Source of the DNA: Hevea brasiliensis
Taxonomy: Eukaryota; Streptophyta; Magnoliopsida; Malpighiales; Euphorbiaceae
NCBI RefSeq assembly: GCF_030052815.1
Contig: NC_079496.1
Coordinates: 79,535,652-79,599,651, forward strand
Length of the DNA stretch: 64,000 nt
Reading direction: 5' to 3'
Positions 8,757 through 22,009 of this stretch are shown piece after piece (the stretch's first letter is position 1; each line of letters starts with the position of its first letter). The notes beneath the pieces are model-generated. The model saw nothing but the letters and a program-made list of their open reading frames with translations. It did not search any database and was not told the origin of the DNA. A program made the position numbers and the translations under genes.

Positions 8757-11700
8757 TGTCACATCCTACCCCTCTATAAGACATAACATGATCCCGTAGT
8801 ATACCTAATGATTACCAAACTTAATCTACTGATAACCCATTAAATACACTACAAGGGATTTTAAACCTTTACTTACTTCTTTATAAAGTGGTGAGCACTA
8901 TTTACAGGTGTTAAAAAAAAAATTTTAACTGAAATGAAACCAGATAGCACATTTGAAGAATTAATAATTTCTATAAGAATTTTGGCAGAGTGCCATCTGT
9001 ATTTTGAATAAAACAGTTCTTCAAAAACCTGTAAAAAGCACTTCCAATATTTTGTTCAATCTCCAAACTCCAATATCCAATCAACACAATAAGTTTCTCA
9101 ACATTTGCTAACTAAAATCCACAATAATTTTTCAGTGTTTTCAAAAGCTGAGATAAAAGAAATATATCACAATATTTACAAGCCAAAATAATTTACAAAT
9201 TTAGTTTACAACTTCAATGTACAATTTTAATTTACAACTGCTCAAAACCAAGAACAATATATACATACAATGAACATACATTACAATACAAAATGCAAAA
9301 TATGGTATACTCAATATACCCGATGAACTCTCAATGAAGCACTAGCAGCCTAGTCTGCTCCCCTGTCAGTCTGTCTACTTGCGACAGCAATGAAAAGCAA
9401 TCGCTGAGCCAATGTCTCAGTGGTGCACAACATTAACAAAAAGCAACTTTAAATCATAAATCATAAATCGTATAAATAGTGGATACTTAAAACCATAGTT
9501 AAATTCAAAGACAGTGAATGTCATAAAGAATTTAAACTCTATTTCACAATATCATAATAAATATCAATAAATTACATACACAGCTTAATCATGTTCCAAA
9601 GTCCAATTTATCCCAAGAGCCGATGGCTAATGAGGAATAACATAGCTAGCTAACAATAATATGAGTACTCATTCTATTCATCCTCAATAGGCACACACCT
9701 CAACACTTCAGCCAGAGAGGGAATTCAAAGTCAATTCATCCCACTAGACAAGCTAGCGAGGAATTCAATCAATATACATGATAGCTGTGGTTTCAAACCA
9801 ATTGCAATATTTTCAAACAATAAGTATCCATCAAATTTCCCTTCAAACAATTTTTCACAATTCAAAACAATAACATACAAAATTCTCATAATTTATTTCA
9901 ATTGAAAAGTCAAAAGAAATAACTGTTGTGCACAAACCTCTGGTAAATGTCTCTTGGCACTGACTCAATGTTTCCTTCCCCTTCCCTGAGTCTTTACAAA
10001 CTAAAACACACAATTTGAAGTGTTTCAGTACTCATTTAAACCGTCTCTAACAATAAGGCTTAATAAATAATTTATTGAATTCTATTATTTCCTTAGTCAA
10101 CCTAAGATGTTGACCCTCGATGCATTCTAGGTGAATTAGGTTTTAATGTTACCAATATGTGACATTTTATAGCCTTTTAGTATTGGTACATATTACCAAA
10201 TTCATTTTCAAGTATATTGCATTTTATTGCAAATTGCCGGATTTCAGTATACTAATTTGACCTAGCCGGATAACCTAGTTTCCTCTGTTTTCGGGTTTCA
10301 GTCCAAACTACAAACTTGTAGGTCTATGTCTTATTGCACGCGGGGCAAAATTTCAGGTTATTCTGAGTTGTGTAGGCCAAGTTATGGTCAATTTACCAAT
10401 GCTAGATAGAATGTACCAAAATAGTAACTTTAAGTCATTTTTACGTCACTTTTGGTTCGGCCAGTTTTTGGACCTGAAATTGTGCAAGCTATTTGACTTG
10501 CTTATGGTCATTTTTGGATGTTGGTGACTTCATAAGAATTGTAGATATATGTCTAAACTATTCATGGTAAAAATTTTAGGTAATTGGACCTGTTTTGAGT
10601 AAGTTATGGTCAAAACACTAATTACTGCCCAAATGGTCAATTTTTAGGCTTTCAAAGCACTAATCCGGATTTTGTCATTTTTCAAGTCACCTTCTAGGCA
10701 GAATTTTGGTAAGCTTCCTTCATGAAAGTTGGCACATTTTGTGCCTAGTTTCACCTCCAATTGGTCTCATACCAATTGGAGTCACACACTTAAGGTTCTA
10801 AGCCAAAACATACATTGCCCTTTTGCACATTGTTCATCCTTCACTAATTACCCATTCAACACTTATCAAGTTAACTCTTCCATGCCAATTCTGGTTGTAC
10901 CATACCATTAACACATTTTACTTCACATTTTTGGTCATTTTGACAGCTTGTAACCACTCTCAACATACACACTATAATACATAATTTTCCAAAGTCCCAT
11001 TTACAACAATTAAAGTCTCATTTACTACAATTCAACCACATGAACATACCTCATTTCCATGTCCAAATTCAAACAATTATTTATATACACATGCTGCCAT
11101 CAATGACAACATAATTCAACAATATTTCATGAACTCAAATACTTCAATCTTCTTCATGAGGCTGCCACAAGTTTACACATACCCATCAACCTCTATTTGA
11201 AATTTTCAAGCTTATAAATCAAACCTTACTCATGGAATTCAACTATAATACAATCATACATTTAAATCATCATTCAAACCACTATTTAAATGCAAGAGCA
11301 AACTATTCATAGTGAAGTTCCATGGCTGCCAAAATGTACACTTCCACTAATTCATCAAACTTCAAAAATTCTTCCACAAATCAACTACCCACAACCTTGG
11401 TTACACTTTTAATGAAACAAGAATTGAAAATACACACTTATCACTTTTGAAGTTCTTCGAAACCTCACCAAAACTTAACTTTCTTGCTCCTAGTATGCTG
11501 CCCAAGGTGTGTAGACAAGATTTAGTGAAGAAACCTTAACCATTGGAGGCTTTGATTATGGTTGCATGGTGGACTTCAAGGTGCGGCCATGGAGTTTTCT
11601 CTCCCAAAGGTTTCGGCTGAATTTTTCCAAGGTTGAAGATGAAGTTATCTTCTGTCCATATGTTGATTAAATGTCCACTTAAGTGGAGTTAGTGGAGCAC

Positions 11701-12312
11701 TAAGGTAAAGGTTTAATATTTGTTTAGTTAAAGTTTCATAATTTAGTTTTTATCCCCCATTTCTTTCACTATTCTTATAATGTGTCACAATTTAATTTTT
11801 CATGACATTTCTAAAGTGTAATATAATTTATTTTTAATAGAAATTTAGGTTAAAAGACAATTCGGGGTGTCAAATGACCATAATGCCCCTATTTGGGTTG
11901 CATTCCCGATTTTTTGGTAACACCGAGTTTTATCGTTTTCTCGATTTCTTGTCTTTCTTTGTACTAATTATTTAATTTTTCTTTGATATTTCTAATGAAA
12001 TTTATACTTCAATAGATATTTATTTAAGTCTTAAAAATATTTTCCAGAGTTCCCCGCTATCCAAGGCTAGTCAACGGTCCACGCCGCAACTTCCCGATGC
12101 GATCACCCATCGCTATGGTTCTCAGCTCGTTTAACTTGGTTACATTTCATTGCTATTATTTTTCCTTTGTTTTTCTTGTATTTTTTTTGTTGTATTTCAT
12201 TATTTTATGTCTCCTCACCCATATCTATGTGTAGTTCTAGGCATTCTAGCTGTCCGGACCGACACTGGTCACTGAAACAGTAAAACGCACTACCGAACAT
12301 AGGGGTGTTACA
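8757..12312 (-). mobile_element. LTR3, 5' LTR of a - strand element (family B), 3556 bases
   Basis: On the + strand it starts TGTCACATCC and ends GGGTGTTACA; the PBS lies beside its left edge, so this is a 5' LTR read on the - strand. It carries the twin hairpin (9381-9420) and three degenerate units (about 10310-10800). The position of the family donor site (11434-11446) reads GTG|ATAAGT instead of GTG|GTAAGT. It is the same family as the solo LTR at 19631-23546. Family B lacks the TGACATC inverted repeat. Confidence 0.9.
9381..9420 (-). other. twin hairpin in LTR3
   Basis: On the + strand GCGA..GC..GC..TCGC (9381-9404) and CTGAG..CTCAG (9404-9420) form the two stems, with different sequences from family A. 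Confidence 0.65.
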
Positions 12313-12348
12313 ATCATATTATGCTTTATGGAGGGGTAAGTTGTGACA
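12313..12348 (+). mobile_element. 36-base 3' tip of a + strand LTR
   Basis: ATCATATTATGC..GGGGTAAG..GTGACA matches the last bases of family B LTRs (compare 23511-23546). It appears to be the target into which the element of LTR3 inserted; the left part of this LTR is not adjacent. Confidence 0.6.
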
Positions 12349-12903
12349 ATTAATTTCAATACTTAAAGTTTTAATATTCCTAACAATTCCCCCTTATGTT
12401 TCCTTTAATTACATTACATATAATTTCATGTTTTCATGGGATTTTCAAAATTTAAATATCACTCATTTTAATAAACTTTTAGGTCAAAAGTCGGCTCTAA
12501 GTGTTAAATGATCAAAATGCCCCTCTTCGTGTTACGGTCAAACTTTTTCGGTAATACCAACTAAATTCCTAACCCGACTATTTCTTTTATTTTATACTGT
12601 CTATTTCATTTTTATTTTTACCTGTACCAATTAACTAAATTTTCTTTGATATTTTTAATGTCATTTATACCTCAGTACACCTTTAATTAAGTCTCGAAAA
12701 TTATCTCCTACAGTTCCTTGCAGGTCTGGGATCGTCAACTATCTACGCAGTGACTTTCTGGTACGCTCACCCATCGCCATGGTTTCGGCTCCTTTAACCT
12801 AATTAAATTTTATTTCTTTTATTTTTTCTTAATTTTTTTTTAGTCTTTATTTCATCAATTTACGTCTCCTCACCCTAGTTTAAGTGTAGTTCCATATATT
12901 CTA
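12349..12903 (-). mobile_element. outer - strand LTR fragment, left part
   Basis: This shares the promoter-proximal blocks of - strand LTRs (ATGCCCCT near 12518, CTCACCCATCGCCATGG near 12767). It ends in ATTCTA, where a solo LTR inserted; its 5' tip continues at 23727-23794. The part toward the LTR 3' end is missing. Confidence 0.7.
12899..12903. repeat. target site duplication TTCTA (left)
   Basis: It matches 23722-23726 and brackets the solo LTR 12904-23721. Confidence 0.85.
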
Positions 12904-14596
12904 TGTCACACCATACTTCATATAGTCATGACATTTTGGTTTCAAACCATTTTAACAATTTTTCAAAAATTTGGGCTAGCAACACATAATTTTGTCAAGC
13001 AACATATTCAACCCAAATAAGGCCATAAATTAATTTCACAACTTATCCAATTCAAAATTAAAATTGAAAATCAAAAAGGGGTTAGTTATTATGCACAAAC
13101 CTCTAATGAATCGCCTCTCCACCTTGACTGACTTTTTCCTTATCTTTCCTGGTCTCCTTTTCTATTGAAACACATAATTTAAAGTGTTTCACTACTCATT
13201 CAACTCATTTCTAATAAATAATTCAATAATTAAATTTTGTAGACTTAATCTACCCCAATAAGCTTTATAAAATTTGAGTCTTTTGCATTTGGTGCATTTG
13301 TGGTTACTATTCACTTCACTATTCATTTCAAAAGGTTAAATTTTTCATACTTAAGAGATATACTAGTTTTAATTGTACCCACATACCACATTTTGGGTTA
13401 CAATTGTATTGGCATTGATTGCCAATTGAAATTCAAAACTCCCTAAGAGAAATTCCAAATTTTAGTTTTGATCACTTGAGTTTACTATTCCATTGGACCT
13501 ACCTACAGTACACATTTGGCCAACTTTTCTTCATCAAAGTTGTTCCTTAATGTCTTAGCTTTAATTCCCTATTTGAATCATTTCATTTAGAGTTTTGTAG
13601 CTCAAGTTATGCCATTTTTACTAAGGCTGGCTAGATTAGTCAAAACCCAAAAATTCTGGGTACATTAGGTTCTAGCAAATTTGGGGAGCTAAATTTGGTT
13701 AGCAATTTGACTAGGTTATAGTCAGAATTTAGGTTTGTGTTCTTCATAAAAGTTGTTCTACTATGTCTAATCTTTCCAATGGTATAAAATTCAGGTCATT
13801 TGGACCTTTCTACGCCAAGTTATGACCATTTGAACATGTACTGTTCATATGGTTAGTTTTGTCTAGTGGCAGGGTACCTAATCCGGATTTAACCAAATTT
13901 TACACCAACTTGTGATCAGTTTTAAGGCAAGATTTCTACATGAAAATTGTTGCTTTGGGTCTTAATTTTCATATCCAATTAGCCTTACACTAATTAGAGC
14001 AAAAGAATTTCAGTTATAGCCATTTGAGTGGACCAAGGTCAAGCTGTCCAGAATTGGACAGTACCACATTCACACTTCAATTCATTCCATGCATTCAATC
14101 ATACTCATAAACACACCAATTGATCAATTTAAGCATCAATTATATCAATTGTGCATCAATTCATCAAAATCCCCAAATTTTCCCCAATTTTCCCAATTGC
14201 CAAGAATCCTAATTTCTAATTGCTTCAATTCATGAAATCAAAGTGTATAAAACACATTTACATACTCAATCAAGCTTGAATGCACTTTTAATTCCAACAA
14301 ATTCCATCAAACCCTAGTTCTTCTCAAGGTGGCTGAATTTCCTTAGGTCCCATACCATGTCATTTTTGTTTCAATTTTCAACAAATCCTAACTTAGTTTA
14401 AGTGCCTAATCATAATTATAAAGAAAGAAATGAAAGAAACACTACTAACCTTTTTAGGTGCTCTTGAATCTTCAATTTCCTTTCTAATTTCTTCCAATTC
14501 TCTTTTCAATTCTTCTCTTATAGTGTTAATTAGAAGATTTCTATGGGTTTTTGTTAGGGTTTATGGTGAAAAATCAAGTTTTGGAAGCTTGGTTTT
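12904..14596 (-). mobile_element. solo LTR S1, part 1 of 3 (- strand)
   Basis: It begins TGTCACACC, but after nine bases jumps to sequence that lies about 1.1 kb inside related LTRs (compare 32093 and 33183), so the 3' part of this LTR, including the hairpin region, is deleted. Three degenerate units lie at about 13530-14020, and a donor-like AAAG|GTTAGTAG on the - strand near 14440. It is interrupted at 14597 and resumes at 19073. Confidence 0.85.
14592..14596. repeat. target site duplication GTTTT (left)
   Basis: It matches 19068-19072, on the two sides of the solo LTR 14597-19067. Confidence 0.85.
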
Positions 14597-15246
14597 TATA
14601 ACACCCCTCACCCGACTACAGTGTAGCCGAGCAAAGTGTGCCACATTCGGTGCCAAAGCACCCTATCTTATCTTACTTTATTATTTTAGTAATTTTGAAT
14701 TCGTTTAATTTAATATCAATTATTTTTTTATGGAGAAACCAGCGGAGTTTCCCCTTTTTTATCATCAGTTGGCATGTTTCACTATTCACCTGCTTGAAAT
14801 TTTCAATAATATTTTACAATAAAATGATCATTCATGCTCATCATATTCATCTCACATTCAATTCTTGTAATTCACATACTCATTTGTACAAATCTGTTCA
14901 TACTCAATTCATATGTAAACACTCTCAAATTACATAAGCAAAATTTTCAAATTTCCTTAATTTACATAATTTACAAAATAATTACATAATTTCATAATTT
15001 ACATGATCTATAAATTAATTATAGTTCCATAATCTATATTTCAACATACAATTCATAGTTTACATTACAAATAATAACTAATTATAATGTACAAAATACA
15101 TAATATGATCTATATGGGCCCTATCTACATGCATTACTGAGGAGGTGACAACCTTAAACACTCTGCAAATCAGAACTCCAAAATCTCTATTTGGTATTTT
15201 CTGGGCTTTAACTTCAGTACCTGTGCAAGGAAACAAATCCATCACG

Positions 15247-15264
15247 CTAAACATTGCTGCTTAG
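15247..15264 (-). other. hairpin stem 1 in S2
   Basis: CTAAACA..TGCTTAG with one mismatch, beside GTGGTGCAATAAT. The second stem is weak (GTG..CAC). Confidence 0.55.
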
Positions 15265-15885
15265 TGGTGCAATAATATAACAAGGAAATAATATAACAAG
15301 TAAAAATAATTGGAGCATATTTTCTATACTCAAGAATTTTACTAGGTTCATATAAAATTTTCCATACAATATATCTTTCTTCATTTATGTTGCTCTCTAG
15401 AATCACTTCTTTCATAAATTTACAATAATCATTTATATAATATACAAATAAATCTAAAATTTATACTTATACTGATATTCTTATGAAAGTCACATTTGTA
15501 ATGTTATTAAGTTATCATTCTTCTACTAGTCTTTTTATCACTTCCTTGATACTTTCTAAGTTGTTTATAATTATTTCATAATATTTAAAATTTTTAGAAC
15601 TAGTTTAATTTACTTCAAATGATTCTAAGGAACAAATTTTTGGAGCTAATCTAATTTATTTCAGAACTTCTTCTCATTTATTTACTTTCTAGCATTTTTA
15701 ATTCCTAATATTCATAACTTATTTTAATAAATTAGACTGCCCAAGTAACCTATGATAGGCTAACTAAACTGGATAACGAGTCATTGGCACTGGACACCGC
15801 GGTGCCTCGGGCCGTCACACTATAGGACGCAGAACATCAACCACGTATTCAGTCAGTATGGCTAAAAAGCTATGATAACACATAA

Positions 15886-15950
15886 TTGGGCATTAAGCCA
15901 TGAGTGTGGGCAAAAAGCCATGAATGCGGGCATAAAGCCTTTCGTAGTAC
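15886..15950 (-). repeat. short tandem units GGCTTTATGCC-type in S2
   Basis: On the + strand three degenerate copies of GGGCATAAAGCCATGA-like units occur in a row. It is the - strand counterpart of the arrays at 27238 and 31637. Confidence 0.65.
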
Positions 15951-16836
15951 TGCTAAAACAATACCCTATTGGCATGTCAATCTATCCAATCTGACACACA
16001 TGTCTAGGTAATACATGGGCACATAGTACCATTAAGAGTTTATATGTTTCATCATTTCATTATATTTTTTATTTATATTTTTATAGCATTCTAATTTTGT
16101 TTATAATGGAAACATAATTTCCAAATTCACATTTCTAGGTAATTTATGCATTCATCGTAATATTCATACTAATTACAATTCACATTCATTTAATCTCATG
16201 TACCATTCACATTCAAAACATCTTTCCTTTCTCTCTTGATGGGAACCTAAATCCCAAATGATACTTTTATCACATTTATTCATTCAACAATCTATTCATG
16301 TAAGGTACATTTCATACTTCAAGTTGTATTGCTAATATATTATGAACTCCATTGGTGTTGGAAGTATAAGTCTCAACAATCCATCTAGGTTAATTTCATT
16401 TCATGTTCAAGTGGTATCACTCATGTTTTATTAAACCTACTAATAACGGGAAACAAATCTTAATTATATATTCACATAACTTGAATGTTCATTAAGTCAT
16501 TTAGGTAAATTACTATTTCTATTCCAAGTAATCCATGAACATTTCATGGATTTTAAATTTCATACCTTAATTTTCTCTACCAATTTAGTTCTTATACTTT
16601 ATGTCTTTGTACTACTATTCACAATACTATTCACTCAAATTATTGACTTTTTAATACATAATAAATTTATTGAACCTAGGTTCTCCAAGATACCACATTT
16701 TGCATTTTATTCTTGTTGGTATTGATTTCCAATACCATTTCAAAGCTTATCTTATGTTATTCAAAATTTTCATATTTCATACCCTAGGTTTACTATTTCA
16801 TTGGTTATTTGTACAGTAGGAATTTGATAAAATTTT

Positions 16837-17730
16837 CTTCATGAAAGTTGTTTCTTATTGTGTCTAGTTACATTTCTTTTTTTGAATTACTCCATTTGGA
16901 GTTTTGTAGCTCAAGTTATGGTCATTTTACCATAACTGGCCGAACTGACCTGTACCCAGAATTTCTGGGCAATTTGGTTCTGCTAGATTTGGTAACTTAA
17001 GTTTGGTTGGCAATTTGACTAGGTTATGGTTAGAATTTGGATTTATGTTCTTCATAAAAGTTGTAGGGATATGTCTCACCTTTCGGCTGGTAAAATTTCA
17101 GATCAATTAAACTTTTCTCCATTGAGTTATGACCATTTGAATAAATACTGTTCATTTGATCATTTTCTAGGGACAACATGTTGGTCACCCGGATTAGGGT
17201 AATTTTTAGGTCAACTTTGTTTGGTTTTCTGGGAAGGGTTTTTTTCACCAAAGTTGTGCCATTATGTCTTATAAAACTTTTTCCATTGGTTTCATTGCAT
17301 TTGGATTTTTGTAGACCAAGTTATGGCCATTTTGCCAAAACTGGTCGGGTGAGCTTTAGTCTAGGAAATTCTGGGCATAATGGTTTTGGTCAGTTTGGTA
17401 ACTTCGCTTGGGCCAGCAATTTCATTTGGTTAGAGGCATTTTTGGGCTTGGTGTTCTTAATTAAAGTTGTAGTCCTATGTCTAATCTTTCTAAGGACAAA
17501 AAATCAGGTCATTTGGACCTGTCTAGAGGAAGTTATGGCCAAATGAACATATATTGTTTATGTGGTCAATTTTCTAGGTTCAGTGTTTGGATTTCCGGAT
17601 TGAGATAGTAAATTGGTCAAGATTTGGACAGCATTTGGGCATGATTTCTTCATGAAAAATGGGGTATTTTGAGTCTAGTTTCACCTTCAATTAGCCTTAT
17701 ACCAATTAGAGTCACACAACTTTAGTTATA
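16837..17730 (-). repeat. five ~200-base degenerate units in S2
   Basis: AAAGTTGT-type cores with CTTCAT or equivalents occur near 16840, 17048, 17243, 17455 and 17650. Each is followed by TATGTCT-type sequence and, about 70-90 bases on, AAGTTATGGCCA-like sequence. The related L0 LTR has three units; the two extra units account for most of the length difference. Confidence 0.7.
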
Positions 17731-18139
17731 GGTCAAACAAGACCCTAGACTCATAGGTCCAAATTTCCTGCACATGAAAAATCACTTCCAATATTCCATC
17801 CTCCTTACTCCCAACTACAATTTATTACTCATAACACTTCAAATGATCAACAAACAGCCTCAACAATATCAATCTCAAGCCATATCACCAAGGTAACAAA
17901 ATTAACTCAAACCCTAACTCCAATTTCCAAAATCAACTCTCATGTAAATTCATACCAACCAAGGTTATCAATCATATATATATCCTTATCTAAGCTTGTA
18001 TTCAAGTTTTAATTCAACAAAACACATCAATTCCTCCTCTTATGGTTGCTGCCCAAATTTTACCTCTCACTTTTATACATGATTTCTTTCAATCTCTTAA
18101 TCATTTGCTCATATTTAAGCTAACTTTCAAGGAATAAAC

Positions 18140-18493
18140 AAGATTTAAAGGTTAATATGCACTAATCTCCATTGAAGAAATTCTCAAGCATGCCAACTCC
18201 ACTTTCTCTCTTTCCTTTTGCTGTCCAAGTCTTGCTCTAGGTGTGAGGATAAATTTTTATGAAGGGAGGATGAGGTTTTATGGTGGTTTTGGGTGGAAAG
18301 CAAGCTTGGGATCAAGGCTTCCATGGAGTTTTTCTCTATTCTCTCACTTTTTCTATGTTACCGGCTGGTTTGGGCATGAAGGAGCAGATTTGTGTTTTCA
18401 TTTTTGTCTCAATTTATCCCTTGTTATTTGATTTATAATGGCTTGTTGAGTTGTGATTGGTGGATAGGTTCTTAATGACATCATATGATGTCA
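18140..18493 (-). promoter_or_regulatory. S2 promoter inverted repeat and leader
   Basis: TGACATCATATGATGTCA lies at 18476-18493. The leader follows on the - strand. The expected donor GT is AT here. Confidence 0.45.
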
Positions 18494-18612
18494 TAATTAG
18501 GTATTTTCTTTTATTTTCTCTTCTTCTTTTCTCTACTCATTTTCAATTCAATTTTTAGCAATATTTATTCATATTTTAGATCATAATAATTATTTACTTA
18601 ACTGGACAAGAT

Positions 18613-18668
18613 GGCCAAAAATCATCTCTGAAGACGAAATGGCCAAAAATCATCTCTGAAGACGAAAT
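18613..18668. repeat. 28-base tandem duplication
   Basis: GGCCAAAAATCATCTCTGAA plus GACGAAAT is repeated twice without change (18613-18640 and 18641-18668). Other LTRs have one copy. Confidence 0.95.
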
Positions 18669-19067
18669 GACCAAAATGCCCTACGTTTGGCTTAACAGAC
18701 TAAAATTGTCTGTACCGATTAAAAATTTTTTCTAAACCTTTTCTTGGCATTCTAATGCCATAGAAACCTCAATGACTCTTCTCTGGAGTCCCAAAAATTA
18801 TTTTATAAATTTTCCCCAGGGTCTAGGGCTCCTAGTTGCGAGACCCGCAACTTCCCACTGGGTTACCCATCGCTAGGGCACCGACTCATTTAACTTGATT
18901 GTATTTTATTTTTAAAATATTTTTTCTAAATTTTTCTTATTAATATTTGAGTTAATTATGGTTCCTCACTTTAGTTTAGATATTTTCCAAACGTTCTAGC
19001 TATCCGGACCGACACCGGTCACCGGAACAATAGAATGTACAAAAATTACTATAGTAAGGGTGTTACA

Positions 19068-19072
19068 GTTTT
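19068..19072. repeat. target site duplication GTTTT (right)
   Basis: It pairs with 14592-14596. Confidence 0.85.
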
Positions 19073-19093
19073 TATGTGTTAATGGTGGATTAT

Positions 19094-19119
19094 GAGAGAG
19101 AGAGCAAGAGAGAGAGGGA
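19094..19119 (+). repeat. GA-rich microsatellite
   Basis: Runs of GA with one CAA interruption. Confidence 0.85.
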
Positions 19120-19625
19120 CAACAATGGGGTTGAAGAAGAAGACTTTTCTCTTTTTTTTTATTTTTTTTATTTATGTGTAATTATCCCCATAATTAAATA
19201 ATTAAACATTAAAATTTTTAATTGAGTCATGCTTACTTGAGCATGATAATGTCATAATTCATTTTTTTTATTTCATTTTCTTTTCTCCCACACACACCTC
19301 TTCATTTGTAATTGATTTTTCACAATTTTAATTTCCTACATTTTAACAAACATTTAAGCCAAGAGTTACCTCTAAGGGTAAATTGACCAAATTGCCCCTT
19401 ATCGGTCTGATCCTTTTACCAATAACGCTAGATTGCTTCCTAAAGCCTGATCTAATTATTTAAACTTGTTCTCAATTATTTTCCGTGGTTTTCACACTTA
19501 CACTAACTTCGCAATTATCCCTAGGCCTGGGGTGTCACAGAGTCCCACACGAAATTAGGGCAGCAATTAAGCTCGCAGTCACTTTCCATTTCAGTCACCC
19601 ATTGCTGTGGCCTTGGCTCATTTAA

Positions 19626-19630
19626 CCCAT
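19626..19630. repeat. target site duplication CCCAT (left)
   Basis: It matches 23547-23551. Confidence 0.88.
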
Positions 19631-20495
19631 TGTAACACCCCTATGTTCGGTAGTGCATTCTACTGCTCCGGTGACCAGTGTCTGTCCGAACAGCTAGAAT
19701 GCCTAGAACTACACTTAAATATTAATGAGGAGAAATAAAATAATGAAATACAAGAAAAGAAAATATAAGAAAAACAAAGGAAAAATAATAGCAATGAAAT
19801 GTAACCAAGTTAAACGAGCCGAGAACCCTAGCGATGGGTGACCGCACTGGGAAGTCGCGACGTGGACCGTTGACTAGCCCTGGACGACGGAGAACCCTGG
19901 AAAATATTTTTAGGACTTAAATAAATGTCTATTGAAGTATAAATATCATTAGAAATATCAAAGAAAAATTATTTAATTAGTACAAAGAAAAAGTGAGAAA
20001 TCGAAAAACGGACAAAACTCGGTGTTACCGAAAACTCAAGAATGCAACCCGAACAGGGGCATTGTGGTCATTTGACACCCGAGTTGTCTTTTGACCTAAA
20101 TTTCCATTAAAAATAAATAATATTACACTTGGAAAATGTCATGAAAAATTAAATTAGTGGTACCTAATGTAAATAGCAAAAATGGGAAGCTTAATGTGGG
20201 AAAATGAAACCTTAGATTAAACTAATATTTAATTTTAACTTAGTGCTCCACTCACCCATCAAAGTGGACCACTAACTCATCATCTTGGACAGAATACTTA
20301 TCATCTTCTTCAACCTTAGAACTAGTAGAAATTTGCTCCCAAGAAACTCCATTGCCGCATGACTTGGAAGCTCCATGCATGTGAGATTCAAGCTCCTTTC
20401 TTGGCACTTTCCTTCATTAAAGATTGTCCATACATCTTGGGCAGTAGATAGGCAACAAGAAGACCAAGTTTTTGAGAGGTTTTGAAGAGTTTCCA

Positions 20496-20508
20496 AAGTG
20501 GTAAGTTT
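20496..20508 (+). promoter_or_regulatory. splice-donor-like site in S3
   Basis: AAGTG|GTAAGTTT is an almost consensus plant donor at the position where other families have AG|GTTAGTG or AG|GTAAGC. Confidence 0.5.
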
Positions 20509-22009
20509 GTATTTTTTGTTATTGCTTCATTAAAGTTAGTAAGAATGTTATGGGTACTTGAATTATGGAGAGATTTTTGAGATTTGATGTTTAAAGGGAG
20601 AGGTGTATTTTTGGCAGCCATGGAATCTCCTTAAGGGCAGTTTATTCTTGCTTGTAAATGGTAGATTAAAGGGTTGATTAAGTGTTTATGTGTGTAGGAA
20701 TTAATTTGGGTGATGTATATTAAGTATATGTAAATGTGTACTTGAATTTGGAAGCTTGGAAATTAATGGAGTGTGATGTATGAATTGGCAGCTTGATTTG
20801 GTGAACCATAAAAATGTTATTTCATGTTTAGTTTATGGAATATTAATGTTGAATTGTGGTAGTTGTTATGGAAGCTTGGGTATATGTATGATGGTGTGAG
20901 GTTGGACATGTAAATGAGCTAGGTTAGGTGATTGAATTGTTGTAATTTGAGCTTGAAAAATTCTGTAATAAATGGTGCATATTGAGTGTGGTTATAAGCT
21001 GCCAAAGTGACTAAAAATATGTTTTGAAATGTGTTTAGGTTATAGTACAAGCCAGAATTGGCATGAATGTGTCATTTGGTAAGTGTTAAATGTATCATTT
21101 GATGAGTGATGGACAATGAGCAATAGGGCAGTGTGTGTTTTGGCTTAGAACCTTAAGTGTGTGGCTCCAATTGGTATGAAACCAATTGGAGGTGAAACTA
21201 GGCACAAAATGTGCCAACTTTCATGAAGGAAGCTTACCAAAATTCTGCTTGTAAGGTAACTTGAAAAATGACCAAATCCAGATTAGTGCAATTGAGGCCT
21301 GAAAATTGACCATTTGGGCAGCAGTTAGTATTTAGGCCATAACTCACTCAAATCAGGTCCAATTGACCTGAAATTTTTACCATGAATAGTTGAGACATAT
21401 ATCTACAAGTCTTATGAAGACACCAAAGCCCAAAAATGACCATAAGCAAGTTAAATTCTTGCACAAGTTTGGGTCCAAAAACTGGCCGAACCTAAAATGA
21501 CGTAAAATGACCTAAAGTGACCAATTTTCATACATTTTGACCAGCAATAGTAAAATGACCATAACTTGGTCTAGTAAACTCAGAATGACCTGAAATTTTT
21601 TCCCGCGTGCGATAATACATAGATCTACAAGTTTTTAGTTTCGACCGAAACCCGAAAACTGAGGGAACTAGGTCGTCCGGCTAAGTCAAACTAGTATCCC
21701 GGAATTCAGCAAATTGCAATAAAATGCAAAATACATGGAAATGAATTTGGTAACATGTACCAACCCTAAAAGACTATTGAATGTAACATATTAGTAACAT
21801 TAAAACCTAATTTACCTAGAACACATCGAGGGTCGACATATTAGGTTGACTAAGCAAATAATAGAATTCAGTGAATTAATTATTAAGCATTATCATTAGA
21901 GACAATTTAAATGAGTACTGAAACACTTTAAATTGTGTTTCTCAGTTAGCAAAGACTTAGGGAAGGGGAAGTAAACACTGAGTCAGAGCCAAGAGGCATA
22001 TATCAGAGG

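Larger units (their letters stand above)
14597..19067 (-). mobile_element. solo LTR S2, 4471 bases (- strand, L0-like family)
   Basis: It begins TATAACACCCC (TG changed to TA) and ends GTGTTACA, with a perfect GTTTT duplication on both sides and no internal sequence, so it is a solo LTR left by recombination between two LTRs. It is related to the L0 LTRs (4018 bases) but longer, because it has five ~200-base units (16837-17730) instead of three. The hairpin lies at 15247-15264, the promoter inverted repeat at 18476-18493, and the donor-like site at ~18166 is mutated (GGAG|ATTAGTG). Confidence 0.9.
19073..19630 (-). mobile_element. solo LTR S1, part 2 of 3
   Basis: This continues S1 after S2. 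It contains a GA-rich stretch (19094-19119), GTCATAATT near 19250, and blocks shared with L1 LTRs (AATTGACCAAATTGCCCCT near 19380; compare 35184). It ends in CCCAT at the S3 insertion. Confidence 0.8.

Noticed and set aside
12342..12348. TGTGACA as the start of a complete - strand LTR ending at 23794
   Set aside because: No matching target duplication (TAAGT versus AACGA), and the sequence after it does not follow any LTR start; I kept it as a fragment.
14430..14937. Two + strand frames of 92 and 99 codons
   Set aside because: They cross the S1/S2 junction at 14596 and are low-complexity Ser/Phe/Leu; chance frames.
17178..17546. 122-codon + strand frame in S2
   Set aside because: It arises from the five-unit array read against the LTR; no start context or domain.
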